Part shown: in pieces, positions 48,846 through 57,836 of the stretch
How positions within the stretch are numbered: the stretch's first letter is position 1
Layout of the letters: each line of letters opens with the position of its first letter
Source: Pusillimonas minor
Lineage (GTDB): Bacteria > Pseudomonadota > Gammaproteobacteria > Burkholderiales > Burkholderiaceae_B
DNA length: 64,000 nucleotides
Direction: 5' to 3'
Assembly (NCBI RefSeq): GCF_014237865.1
Contig: NZ_JACJUU010000005.1
Location: forward strand, 62,001-126,000
Program-made: the position numbers and the translations under genes
The notes under the pieces: model-generated
Database searches by the model: none
Seen by the model: only the letters and a program-made list of their open reading frames with translations
Told to the model about the DNA's origin: nothing

Positions 48846-49296
48846 CCCGGACCTGGCACGCGATGCGATGGGCCATTTGCAACTGCGCCACGACGGTCAA
48901 ACCTGTCGGGTATCGGCGGTACGCAACTTCCCCATTACTGCCCCTGCCGAAGCCATTTCGCTGGTCAGCCCCGAGGGCAAGGAGCTGGCGCAAATTGCCC
49001 GCCTGGATGCCCTTGATGCGGCCACCCGCGCCCTGATCGAGTCCGACCTGACCCAGCGCGAATTTACGCCGGCCATCCTGCGTATTTTGCGGATATCAAG
49101 TCGCGCAACGCCCAGCACCTGGGACATCGACACCGACCGCGGCCCCACCCGCCTGACCCTCAAAGGTGAAGAAGACATCCGGCGCCTGAACGCCTCTACC
49201 CTGCTGATCACCGACAACCACGGGGTGCAGTTCTTGCTGAAGTCGCTGTCATCGCTCGACCGGCATAGCCGACGACTGCTCGATCACTTTTTGTAA
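48829..49296 (+). CDS. DUF1854 protein, cyanophycin-associated
   Basis: Protein of 155 residues starting at the ATG at 48829, inside the end of the ABC gene (17-base overlap), so translation is coupled. It contains the DUF1854 pattern, with REFTPAILRILRISSRATPSTW and LLITDNHGVQFLLKSLSSLD. No membrane segment or known catalytic motif is visible. Its constant place after this ABC transporter suggests that it is a cytoplasmic partner or regulator of it. Confidence 0.85.
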   Translation: MTTTNNPDLARDAMGHLQLRHDGQTCRVSAVRNFPITAPAEAISLVSPEGKELAQIARLDALDAATRALIESDLTQREFTPAILRILRISSRATPSTWDIDTDRGPTRLTLKGEEDIRRLNASTLLITDNHGVQFLLKSLSSLDRHSRRLLDHFL

Positions 49297-49327
49297 AAAA
49301 ATCGGGCCGGTAATACTACCGGCCCGA
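49295..49327 (-). terminator. Terminator between DUF1854 and chemoreceptor genes
   Basis: TCGGGCCGGTA (49302-49312) and TACCGGCCCGA (49317-49327) pair perfectly around ATAC. A run of A on the + strand (49295-49301) becomes a T-run on the minus strand, so it mainly ends the leftward chemoreceptor transcript. Confidence 0.88.
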
Positions 49328-49353
49328 AATGTTTGGACAACCGCAGAAACAGC

Positions 49354-50964
49354 TTACGCCGACAGCGCCGGACGCGCGGCCGGTAAAGCCTGACGGCGCT
49401 CTTCGTTGACCACGACAATCGCGTCAAGGTCAATCTTGAACGTGGCCACCAGCTGGGCCAGCGTTGCCGCTTGCTCGCGCATGCTGTCGGAAGCCGCCGA
49501 TGCTTCTTCGACCAAGGCCGCATTTTGTTGCGTTACCTGGTCCATCTGGGCCACGGCTTCGTTCACCTGGCTGATGCCGGTGCTTTGCTCGTGACTGGAC
49601 GAAGAGATTTCGGCAATGATGTCTGCCACGCGCTTGATGCTGTTAACGGTTTCTTCCATGCTGGTGCCGGCCTCGGCCACCAGACGGTTACCCTCTTCGG
49701 TAATCGACACAGCCGAGTCAATCAGGCCTTTGATTTCTTTGGCCGCCTGCGCGCTGCGCTGGGCCAATGAGCGCACCTCGGCAGCTACAACGGCAAAGCC
49801 TTTACCTTGCTCGCCGGCACGGGCAGCCTCAACCGCGGCATTCAGCGCCAAAATATTAGTCTGGAACGCAATGCCGTCAATCACACTGATGATGTCCACA
49901 ATTTGCTTGGCTGATGCATTGATGGAACCCATCACGCCCACGACCTGAGACACCCGGTCGCCGCTTTGCTCGGCCACACGGGCCGCAGTGCCCGACAAAC
50001 GATTGGCTTCGTTGGCATTGTCGGCGTTCTGTTTGACCGTGGTGGTCAACTCTTCCATGGTGGCGGCCGTTTCAGCCAACGACGAGGCCTGCTCTTCGGT
50101 TCGGGCCGACAAGTCGACGTTACCGGCAGCCACCTGGCCAGCGGCCGTCGCAATAGATTCGGCCCCGGAGCGGACTTCGGCCACGACGCCAAGCAGGTTG
50201 TCATTCATGCGCTTAAGGGCGCGCAACAAAGTGGCCACTTCGTCGTCACCGCGCACCTCGACGTGACTGGTCAGGTCGCGCTTGGCCACGGTTTCGGCAA
50301 AACCAACAGCGCGGCGCAGCGGCAACACGATAGAGCGCGTAATGAAGAGCGCCAGCAGAACTCCCAGCACCAGCGCGCCAATACCCACGCCGATAATCAA
50401 TGTAATACCTGTCTGATTATCTTTGTTCAATTGCTCGCCGTTTGCCTTGATTCGATTTTGCTGGTTGACCTGCAATGCTTCAACAGCCCCCATATAACGG
50501 TCTCGCAAAATTTCCATGTCTTTCTGGAAGAACTGGTTGGCCTCGTCGAAGCGCCCTTCTTGCTGCGCCTTCAGGGCTTTCGCACGGGCATCGCGATACT
50601 CGGCACGACGCTGCTGGGCCGCTTCGAACAGGCGAATGCCTTCTTCGCTGGTCAATGCTTTACGCAATTCGGCCTGAATCTCTTCAGAACGTGCGGTAAG
50701 GCGCTCGATCTCTTTGGAAAATACCGTGTACTGTTCGGGTTCAACAATGAACGACAAAGCGGCCGTACGTACCGTATTCAGCTCAATCACGCGGTTCCAG
50801 TCGCGAATCAGGCGCTCGTTGTTGACACGGACATTAATAATGTCGTCAGCGGTTTCGGTGGCGGCCTGCATGCGCAACACGCCCACTACCGCCAGCACGG
50901 CGATCAACAACAGCATGACCAGGAACGCCAGCGACAGCCGGGTTCCGATTTTTAACTTGCTCAA
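49354..50964 (-). CDS. Methyl-accepting chemotaxis protein, four-helix-bundle sensor
   Basis: Chemoreceptor of 536 residues. Membrane helices at about 11-30 and 190-210 enclose a helical periplasmic domain of the 4HB type; HAMP (about 212-265) and the signalling coiled coil follow, with the tip motif [15 protein letters not shown]. The C-terminus lacks a CheR-docking pentapeptide of the NWETF kind. It is a lone receptor; the chemotaxis kinase genes are elsewhere. Ligand unknown. Confidence 0.93.
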   Translation of the reverse strand: MSKLKIGTRLSLAFLVMLLLIAVLAVVGVLRMQAATETADDIINVRVNNERLIRDWNRVIELNTVRTAALSFIVEPEQYTVFSKEIERLTARSEEIQAELRKALTSEEGIRLFEAAQQRRAEYRDARAKALKAQQEGRFDEANQFFQKDMEILRDRYMGAVEALQVNQQNRIKANGEQLNKDNQTGITLIIGVGIGALVLGVLLALFITRSIVLPLRRAVGFAETVAKRDLTSHVEVRGDDEVATLLRALKRMNDNLLGVVAEVRSGAESIATAAGQVAAGNVDLSARTEEQASSLAETAATMEELTTTVKQNADNANEANRLSGTAARVAEQSGDRVSQVVGVMGSINASAKQIVDIISVIDGIAFQTNILALNAAVEAARAGEQGKGFAVVAAEVRSLAQRSAQAAKEIKGLIDSAVSITEEGNRLVAEAGTSMEETVNSIKRVADIIAEISSSSHEQSTGISQVNEAVAQMDQVTQQNAALVEEASAASDSMREQAATLAQLVATFKIDLDAIVVVNEERRQALPAARPALSA

Positions 50965-51088
50965 TTTATTTCTCCGTGGCGCGCGCCGGCGCCAGTGACA
51001 GTGTGTGTCGTAAACTGCTACGTGACGTAGGAGTAACGGCAGAACAGCGCAGATATTTAGATGTTTTTGTAAATAAATCGGCCGTGCG

Positions 51089-51108
51089 GCCTAGGATACG
51101 CCCTAGGC
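51089..51108. repeat. Inverted repeat in the MCP/thioesterase promoter region
   Basis: GCCTAGG and CCTAGGC flank a six-base spacer in the 243-base divergent region. It could be an operator for either gene; nothing else recognisable lies in this gap. Confidence 0.4.
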
Positions 51109-51207
51109 TATTAGGTTGTGCGGCGTACAATTCCCGCATAAACGCGTCGGCCGGCATGACATCACCCGCGCGCCGGCTCTGTTATTTTTTGCTGCAAGGA
51201 CACAATC

Positions 51208-51687
51208 ATGAGCCAGATGGCGGAACTGGGCACCCACCTGACCGGGCTGGAACAACTGAAAACCATGGCCGAACGCGACATTCGTTGCGGCCTTGGCGAA
51301 ACACTGGATATTAAAATGACCGAGGCTCACGATGGCCGGGTCGTTTTTGAGGGCACACCCGACGTGCACCTGTACAACCCCAACGCGGTCGTACACGGCG
51401 GGTTTATTGCCAGCATGCTTGATTTTGCCTGTGGCTATGTCGCACTCAGCAAGGTAGACCCGGGCTACACCATCGCCACGGTAGAAATCAAAATCTCGTA
51501 TCACCGGGCCATTACCAAAGACACGGGTCCCATCAGGGCGATCGGGTCGGTAGTAAGCGGCGGGCGGCGCATGATTTTTACCGAAGCAAAACTGGTCGAT
51601 GCCAACAACAAGTTGCTGGCGTCGGCCACATCTAGTGTCATGGTATTACCTATTACCCAAGAGCCCGCCGCCGAAAAAACGTCATGA
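51208..51687 (+). CDS. PaaI-family hotdog thioesterase
   Basis: Thioesterase of 159 residues. The hotdog active-site region NAVVHGGFIASMLDFACGYV (HGG with following Asp) is as in PaaI-type acyl-CoA thioesterases. AAGGA lies before the ATG. It probably hydrolyses an aryl- or acyl-CoA; no phenylacetate pathway is near. Its last six bases overlap the end of the convergent MFS gene. Confidence 0.87.
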   Translation: MSQMAELGTHLTGLEQLKTMAERDIRCGLGETLDIKMTEAHDGRVVFEGTPDVHLYNPNAVVHGGFIASMLDFACGYVALSKVDPGYTIATVEIKISYHRAITKDTGPIRAIGSVVSGGRRMIFTEAKLVDANNKLLASATSSVMVLPITQEPAAEKTS

Positions 51688-52881
51688 GGCCGCGCGGGCC
51701 CGGCGCACAAACAGTGCCAACAGCGCAACCCCCACCATCGCGGCAGGGACCAGCGAACCGATATTCAGCCAATACCAACCCTGGGTCGTCACCAGGGCGC
51801 CCGAGCTGAACGACGACAGTGCCATGACGATAAACACGGCAAAATTAATGGCCCCTTGTGCCTTGTCGCGCTCTTCGGGGGTATGGGCGCGGGTGGCCAA
51901 ACTGGTCGACCCGGTAAACAGAAAGTTCCAGCCCACCCCCAGCAAAAACAACGACACCAGATAGTGTTCGAAGGTGACACCCGACAGCGCAATGAAAACA
52001 CATGCAAAGTTAAGCACAACGCCGGCCGCCATCACCTCGAGCGCACCGTAACGCTTGATGAGCGCTCCGGTAAAGAAACCGGGAGCAAACATGCCAATAA
52101 CATGCCATTGCAGCACCGTGGCCGTATCGGCAAACGCAAAGCCGTCAACTTCCATGGCCAGCGGCGTGGCAGCCATTAACAGGTTCATGATGCCGTAACC
52201 AAAGGCTGCCCCCAGCGCCGCCACAATAAAAATAGGTTGACGAACAATGTCAGACAGGTCACGCCCGGTAGCCTTGGGCGCCTGGGTGCGCTTGTCGTCG
52301 GGGAAACGGATAAAACGCATGAGCACCATGGCCAGCACAGCCAATACGGCCAGCGCCAGATACGCCCCCATAAACGGATAGGCCGCCACGTCTTTGGTAT
52401 AGCGCGCCAGGTTGGGGCCAATAATGGCACCAATCAACCCCCCGGCCAGCACCCACGAAATGGCTTTGTCGCGCAGGCTTAAAGACACGACTTCGGCCGC
52501 CGCAAAACGATACAACTGCCCATTGGCGCTGTAATAACCCGCCACGACCGTTGCCGCCACCAACAGCCAGAACTGCCGGGTAAATACCGCCAGCGCGCAG
52601 AGCAAGGCCGACACCACAGCCACAAGCAAGCCCAGCTGAAACGACTTTTTGCGGCCAAACCGGCTTTGCGTACGAGCCACAGGCGCTGTCGACAAGGCGC
52701 CACCGACCACATACCCCATGATCGGCAGGGTCGCCATCCAGGGGACTGGCGTAAGGTCGAGCCCGACCAGACCATTGATGGCAATGAAGGTCACGTTATT
52801 GGTGAAAAAAAGGCCCTGGCAAATAATAAGCAAGACCAGGTCTTTATTGAAAAGACGCGATGAGGAGGTTTGAGACGACAT
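51682..52881 (-). CDS. MFS transporter
   Basis: Inner-membrane carrier of 399 residues with twelve predicted helices. The loop 2-3 region (ARTQSRFGRKKSFQLG) resembles the MFS signature with GRKK. The nearest families by pattern are drug or metabolite exporters of the YjiJ/NNP-like type, but no substrate can be named. It has its own 83-base upstream gap from the DUF533 gene on the same strand. Confidence 0.85.
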   Translation of the reverse strand: MSSQTSSSRLFNKDLVLLIICQGLFFTNNVTFIAINGLVGLDLTPVPWMATLPIMGYVVGGALSTAPVARTQSRFGRKKSFQLGLLVAVVSALLCALAVFTRQFWLLVAATVVAGYYSANGQLYRFAAAEVVSLSLRDKAISWVLAGGLIGAIIGPNLARYTKDVAAYPFMGAYLALAVLAVLAMVLMRFIRFPDDKRTQAPKATGRDLSDIVRQPIFIVAALGAAFGYGIMNLLMAATPLAMEVDGFAFADTATVLQWHVIGMFAPGFFTGALIKRYGALEVMAAGVVLNFACVFIALSGVTFEHYLVSLFLLGVGWNFLFTGSTSLATRAHTPEERDKAQGAINFAVFIVMALSSFSSGALVTTQGWYWLNIGSLVPAAMVGVALLALFVRRARAAS

Positions 52882-52964
52882 GTAAACGCCTGGATGCGAC
52901 CGGGCGCATGCATTTTGAACACACTACCCGGCCTTGAGTTAAGCCTTGATGACGCGGCTACGAA

Positions 52965-53681
52965 TTACAAGGCTTTAAGCTGCGCTTCAAGCTGGCCTTT
53001 CAGCGAAGGGTCGAGCTTAAGCTGACGGGCCAGTTCGTCAAGGTAGGCCCGCTCCATAAAGCTTTCTTCGTCGACAACCAGCAAACTGGCCAGATAGACT
53101 TCGGCCGCCATTTCGGGGGTGGTGGCCATGGACGCCACAGCAGCCGGATCGGCCGGCTTTTGCAGTTCGGCTTCAAACCAGGCACGATCGGCCGGGCTGC
53201 CGGCAACGCGAACAACCTCGCCTTCAATCAGCTGGCGCTCTTGCGGGCCGATATGACCGTCGGCCTTGGCGGCAGCAATCATGGCCGCCAGCACCACACG
53301 GCTGTGTTGCTCGGTATCGGTGGCAGACCAGCCCAAGGCCGCGGGCGCCGCCGCAACGGGCGCGGCCCCATGCCCCTGAACCGGCGCCGGTGGCACCGGT
53401 GCTTGCCCGGCAGGCGCCTGCTTGCCCGACTGCCAGTCTTGATAGGCCTTTAACGCCACTGCACCCAATGCTGCGGCCGCACCGTAGGTGGCTACTTTGC
53501 CACCCATTTTTCGGAATTTTTTGTTACCCAGCAGCAAACCCAGCACGCCGCCGGCTACAGCGCCACCGCCAAAGCCGCCCATGCCCTTGCTTTTGGCCAT
53601 GTCGCCCAACGCACCGCCTGCCGACTGGCCCAAGCCCTGACCGGACTGCAACACCTGCTTCAATAAGTCTTGTACCGACAT
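52965..53681 (-). CDS. DUF533/TerB-like inner-membrane-associated protein
   Basis: Protein of 238 residues. A Gly/Met-rich N-terminal segment (about 17-52) with GGFGGGAVAGGVLGLLLG is followed by a short hydrophobic stretch, an Ala/Pro linker and a C-terminal TerB-like helical domain (about 118-238, with MIAAAKADGHIGPQERQLIEG, whose acidic residues suit metal binding). It matches the YebE/DUF533 family; function unknown. It is 12 bases downstream of the porin gene. Confidence 0.87.
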   Translation of the reverse strand: MSVQDLLKQVLQSGQGLGQSAGGALGDMAKSKGMGGFGGGAVAGGVLGLLLGNKKFRKMGGKVATYGAAAALGAVALKAYQDWQSGKQAPAGQAPVPPAPVQGHGAAPVAAAPAALGWSATDTEQHSRVVLAAMIAAAKADGHIGPQERQLIEGEVVRVAGSPADRAWFEAELQKPADPAAVASMATTPEMAAEVYLASLLVVDEESFMERAYLDELARQLKLDPSLKGQLEAQLKAL

Positions 53682-53693
53682 TGCCCTACCTCT

Positions 53694-54794
53694 TTAAAAA
53701 TCGTAGCGGGCGCCCACCAAAAATACGCGGCCACCGGTAATACCCGACACCGATTCGGCCAGACCGCCGCGCTTGGCCGTAATGGCCGCCGTGTTGCGCT
53801 CGTAGTAGAACTCGGCAAACAGCTTTAACTGGTCGTTGTATTGATGATCGAACCCAAGGTGCACAATCGTATCACCGTAGTCTTGGACATTGGCCACCAT
53901 GGCCCGCACCGTATTGGCCCCAAAAGTGTAAGCAGCCATGACATTTACCGCCTGGTTGCCATCGTGCGAGAAGCTGCCCGGGGTCTGGTTGCCCGAGTCA
54001 AACCATTCGTACTTGGCCGCAAAATACCAGGGGCCTTCGGTGTGCGAAGCCGCCACGCCGTAAACGCGGTTTCGGCCAAACCCGGCCTGGCCGCGGTCGT
54101 CAACCCCTGCCGAAATACGCGTGCCCGCAAAAGGCGCATACGATGCGGTGGCCTGTACCCGGCGATCGTCGATACGCGCGGCTGACCGCCGGTTGCCCGA
54201 CGGTGCCGAATACGAGCCGGCAAACGAAAGGCCAAGAATTTCGGGGCTGTAGTACGACACGGTATCAGCCACCCGGGACGAGGTATAGGTGGCAAACCCG
54301 CTGTAGTAACTATTGAACTGATCCAACGGCGCCGCAATGGCGTTGTAGTAAGGCATCCATTGCTGGCCGTACGTTAGCTTGCCCAGGCGCGTATCCAGGC
54401 CCACCTGGGCCAGTCGCAGACGCGCACCCTTGTCCCTGCCTGCCCCGCCCTGGTCGTAAGGATCGCGAAAACGCAGGTTGGCCGTATCGAAAGGCACCTC
54501 GACCTGCCCAAACACCGCGAAATTTTGGCTGAAGCGATAGCCCGCCTTAACGCCCAGCCGGGAATACGCATCGCGCAGCCCAACGTAATCGTCCATTGCG
54601 CCGCGGTCGTGCGGCCGAACGGCTTCGGCCTGCATGCGCACCGACCCATAAACCTCGGCACTGGCACCCAGCGCGTCGGTTTGGGCCACCGCCGCGCCGG
54701 CTGTAAAGCCCAACGCCACACATACACCCGCCGCCATTCCGGCACGAACACGGGCGTAGCAAGTCTTGCCTTTGTTAAAAGTTAATTGGCTCAT
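53694..54794 (-). CDS. Gram-negative outer-membrane porin
   Basis: Porin precursor of 366 residues from the ATG at 54794 (AAGGG upstream). The signal peptide ends near AGAAVAQT. The mature part has the 16-strand pattern, AEVYGSVRMQAEAV at the start, GVAASHTEGPWYFAAKYEW in the middle and a terminal VGARYDF ending in Phe, needed for barrel assembly. It lies 23 bases after the BCCT transporter, suggesting joint uptake of a small polar compound across both membranes. Confidence 0.9.
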   Translation of the reverse strand: MSQLTFNKGKTCYARVRAGMAAGVCVALGFTAGAAVAQTDALGASAEVYGSVRMQAEAVRPHDRGAMDDYVGLRDAYSRLGVKAGYRFSQNFAVFGQVEVPFDTANLRFRDPYDQGGAGRDKGARLRLAQVGLDTRLGKLTYGQQWMPYYNAIAAPLDQFNSYYSGFATYTSSRVADTVSYYSPEILGLSFAGSYSAPSGNRRSAARIDDRRVQATASYAPFAGTRISAGVDDRGQAGFGRNRVYGVAASHTEGPWYFAAKYEWFDSGNQTPGSFSHDGNQAVNVMAAYTFGANTVRAMVANVQDYGDTIVHLGFDHQYNDQLKLFAEFYYERNTAAITAKRGGLAESVSGITGGRVFLVGARYDF

Positions 54795-54817
54795 TTTTTT
54801 ACCCTTATCTGTATCGT

Positions 54818-56338
54818 CTAAGGTTTGTCGGCCAGTGCGCGCAAGCGGCGGCGCAGCTCGCGCTCCTGACGCTGCTCTTCGCGCCACTCGGCCCGAATGG
54901 CACGCCATAACGAATACACCGTCAAGACAATAACCACAGCAAAAGGCAATGCAAAAACAATGGTGGCGGTTTGCACGGCTTGCACGCCACCGGCCAGCAA
55001 CAGGCTGGCGGCAATACCTGCAATAAGCAGCCCCCATACAATTTTTACCCGGGCGCTTGGGTCTTGCGTACCGCCCGTACTCATGATGCCCAGCACCAGC
55101 GTGGCCGAATCACCCGAGGTGACAAAAAACACCAGCACCAAAATAGTGGCTACCACCGACATCAGCAAGCCAAACGGCAAGGCCTCGAACATGGTGAACA
55201 GTGCCGTCGACACATCGGCTTTAACCGCTTCGGCCAAGGGCACCGACGCCCAGATCTCCATGTGCAGCGCCGTACCGCCAAACACCGAAAACCACACAAA
55301 CCCGGCCAATGTGGGCGCGAACACCGTGCCCAAAATAAACTCGCGGATGGTGCGCCCTTTGGAAACCCGGGCAATAAAAAGACCTACAAAAGGCGACCAG
55401 GAAATCCACCAGGCCCAATAAAAGACTGTCCAGCCGCTCACCCAGCCACTGTCGCGAAACGGCGTGGTCCGCAGGCTCATGCGTACAAACTCGCTGGCGT
55501 AGGCGCCAAGCGTTGTGGTGAAGGTGTCGATAATGGCAACGGTGGGCCCCAACACAAACACCGCCAGCATAAGCAGCAACGCCAATACCAGGTTGGTATT
55601 GGACAACCATTTAATGCCGCGCGACACACCAGTCACCGCCGAAGTCAGGAACAGTACCGTGGTGACGGCAATAATGGCGACCTGAGTGCCCGCACTGACC
55701 TGCAAGCCAAATACGGCGTTAAGCCCGCTATTGATTTGCAAGGCGCCAATACCTAGCGACGCTGCCACACCAAACGCCGTGGCAATAACCGCCAGCACAT
55801 TAACCAGGGCCGACAGCCGCGGTGCCCACGACCAAGGCAGGGCATCGGTAGCCGCGCTGACCAAGGCAGGCTTGCCACGACGGAACGAAAAAAACGCAAT
55901 AGCCAAGGCCACCACGCTGTAGACCGCCCAAGGATGCAAGCCCCAATGAAAGAAGCTGTAGCGCATGGCGGCATTGGCCGCTTCAGGCGTTTGTGGAGCA
56001 ATACCCGGCGGCGGCGCACCATAGTGTGAAATGGGCTCGGCCACACCCCAGAAGACCAGACCAATACCCATACCGGCAGCAAACAGCATGGCAAACCAGC
56101 TAACGAGGGAGAACTCGGGTTCGTCGTCTTCACTACCCAGTTTCAGGTCGCCATAGCGGCTGAACACCAGCAGCGCGGCAACAACCACCAAGCCCAGCAC
56201 AACCCATAGGTAAAGCCAGCCAAAGTTAGTGCTGATAGTGCCCAGTAAGTAATTAAATACGCTGCCTAAAGACTCAGGGGCGGCGATGCCCCAGGCAACA
56301 AAAAGCAAAATCAAACCCGCCGAAAGCAATAATTGCAT
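54818..56338 (-). CDS. BCCT-family transporter (betaine/choline/carnitine type)
   Basis: Inner-membrane carrier of 506 residues with twelve helices. GMGIGLVFWGVAEP (about 92) and the Trp-rich substrate box FYWAWWISWSPFVGLF (about 305) are diagnostic of BCCT proteins that carry quaternary ammonium compounds. The C-terminal tail is charged (EWREEQRQERELRRR), as in osmosensing members. It follows the SDR gene by 90 bases on the same strand and precedes a porin. Confidence 0.92.
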   Translation of the reverse strand: MQLLLSAGLILLFVAWGIAAPESLGSVFNYLLGTISTNFGWLYLWVVLGLVVVAALLVFSRYGDLKLGSEDDEPEFSLVSWFAMLFAAGMGIGLVFWGVAEPISHYGAPPPGIAPQTPEAANAAMRYSFFHWGLHPWAVYSVVALAIAFFSFRRGKPALVSAATDALPWSWAPRLSALVNVLAVIATAFGVAASLGIGALQINSGLNAVFGLQVSAGTQVAIIAVTTVLFLTSAVTGVSRGIKWLSNTNLVLALLLMLAVFVLGPTVAIIDTFTTTLGAYASEFVRMSLRTTPFRDSGWVSGWTVFYWAWWISWSPFVGLFIARVSKGRTIREFILGTVFAPTLAGFVWFSVFGGTALHMEIWASVPLAEAVKADVSTALFTMFEALPFGLLMSVVATILVLVFFVTSGDSATLVLGIMSTGGTQDPSARVKIVWGLLIAGIAASLLLAGGVQAVQTATIVFALPFAVVIVLTVYSLWRAIRAEWREEQRQERELRRRLRALADKP

Positions 56339-56428
56339 TTGGGGTCTCCAGTGTTAAATACTGGTCCATTTTACATTTCGAAGCAAATGGGGTCACCACA
56401 AGCAACCCGGGACAGCAATACGCCGGCG

Positions 56429-57250
56429 TTAGTCTTGTTTTGGCGCCAGCTGCGCAAACCAGGCGCGTGGCGAAATGCCGCGGTCGGGGCCAAGCATCGA
56501 GAAGCCACCGTCGACGGGTACGTCGGCTCCGGTCATCCAAGAGGCCTTGTCGGTAGCCAGGAACGATACGACATGGCCAATTTCTTCGCCGCGCCCGACC
56601 CGCCCCAAAGGGTGAAAGTGGGCGCCGACAGCGTCAGCAGTTTCGATAGAACCGCCACTCATCGACTCAGTCGAAGGCGACCATGTCCAGGCCGGAGACA
56701 CCGACAACACCCGAATGCCTTTAGGCGCGAGGTCGACGGCAAAGTTGCGCGTAATTTGCAAAATGGCCGCCTTGGACGCCGGGTAAATGGCCCGGCCTGC
56801 CGCGCCAAATTTGCCACCCGTACTGCCCAGATTGATGACCACCGACCCGGGCGCCATGTGCGGCACAGCCTTCTGCGTAAAAATGGCTGCTGAAATCAGG
56901 TTGACGTTCAGGGTTTGAAACCATTGTTCGCGCGAGGACGCCAACCCCTGATCGGCGTAACTGCAGGCATTGTTGACCAGCATGTCGATGCGTCCGAACT
57001 GCTTGACGGCAAAGTCTACGCAACGGTCGATCGCCTCGTCGGAAGTCACGTCGGTTTCGAAGAAAACAGCACGTTCGCCAATGTCGGCGGCCACTTTATT
57101 GCCCGCCTCGGCGCCACGGCCAACCAGCACCACCTGGGCGCCATCGTCGGCCAACACCTTGGCAATATCGGCGCCCAGGCCCTGAGAGGCCCCGGTAACA
57201 ATGGCGACCTTACCGGCCAATGGCAATTGCAGTGTCTGTGCTTGTGTCAA
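56429..57250 (-). CDS. Short-chain dehydrogenase/reductase
   Basis: NAD(P)-dependent oxidoreductase of 273 residues. I choose the TTG at 57250 because AGGAG lies six bases upstream; the TTG at 57280 has no such site. TGASQGLG (19-26), NNAC and IYPASK (Tyr-x3-Lys) are intact. As it follows the ring-hydroxylating oxygenase genes, it is a candidate cis-dihydrodiol dehydrogenase, as in ben-type clusters. C-terminal text matches the classical SDR group. Substrate unproven. Confidence 0.87.
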   Translation of the reverse strand: MTQAQTLQLPLAGKVAIVTGASQGLGADIAKVLADDGAQVVLVGRGAEAGNKVAADIGERAVFFETDVTSDEAIDRCVDFAVKQFGRIDMLVNNACSYADQGLASSREQWFQTLNVNLISAAIFTQKAVPHMAPGSVVINLGSTGGKFGAAGRAIYPASKAAILQITRNFAVDLAPKGIRVLSVSPAWTWSPSTESMSGGSIETADAVGAHFHPLGRVGRGEEIGHVVSFLATDKASWMTGADVPVDGGFSMLGPDRGISPRAWFAQLAPKQD

Positions 57251-57297
57251 AGTTTTCTCCTGACGTTGATCTTCCAACAAGGCGTTGCCCGGTCAAA

Positions 57298-57831
57298 TTA
57301 CATATGCATGTCGAGCATGCCGAAGACGCCTTCGCAGTTGGTGAGGTTGACGCGCTTCAGATGAATCGCCCAACCGCCCGACTCGGTGGCCGCCAGCTTG
57401 TGATACACCGTAGCGCCCAACTGACGCGGCTCGGTGCGGTACTCGGTCAGCTGCAAGCTGGAGCGCACAATAATGCGGCCTTCTGCATCAGTGCCATCGA
57501 TCATGACATTGCCCACCTGGCGGCTGCCGTAGGTAGGCGGATGCTGCGACCAGTTGCGGGCGTGGTTTACACGGCGCACACGCACTTCACGCAGCATGGC
57601 GTCTTCCCAGAACAGCGACACATGGTCGAACGGGTTTTCTTGCCCCTGTTTGCGAGGCACCCAGTAGCGCCCTTCCGGCGTCCAGAGCTTCAGCCAGTCG
57701 TCAAGCTTGCGATCGTCGAGCAACCGCGCTTCGTGAAACAGAAACTGCTGGATATTGTGGTAGGTCTCCAGCGAAGGAGAAATGCTGGAAACAGGTTCGA
57801 CGGAAAAGTCAAAAGTACGATCAAGCAGCAT
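57298..57831 (-). CDS. Ring-hydroxylating oxygenase beta subunit
   Basis: Small subunit of 177 residues of a Rieske non-haem iron oxygenase, with the NTF2-like fold and family sequences QQFLFHEARLLDDRKLDDWL and GRYWVPR. It is structural in most such enzymes. It lies 5 bases after the alpha gene. No ferredoxin or reductase gene follows, so electrons must come from components encoded elsewhere. Confidence 0.93.
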   Translation of the reverse strand: MLLDRTFDFSVEPVSSISPSLETYHNIQQFLFHEARLLDDRKLDDWLKLWTPEGRYWVPRKQGQENPFDHVSLFWEDAMLREVRVRRVNHARNWSQHPPTYGSRQVGNVMIDGTDAEGRIIVRSSLQLTEYRTEPRQLGATVYHKLAATESGGWAIHLKRVNLTNCEGVFGMLDMHM

Positions 57832-57836
57832 GGTGA

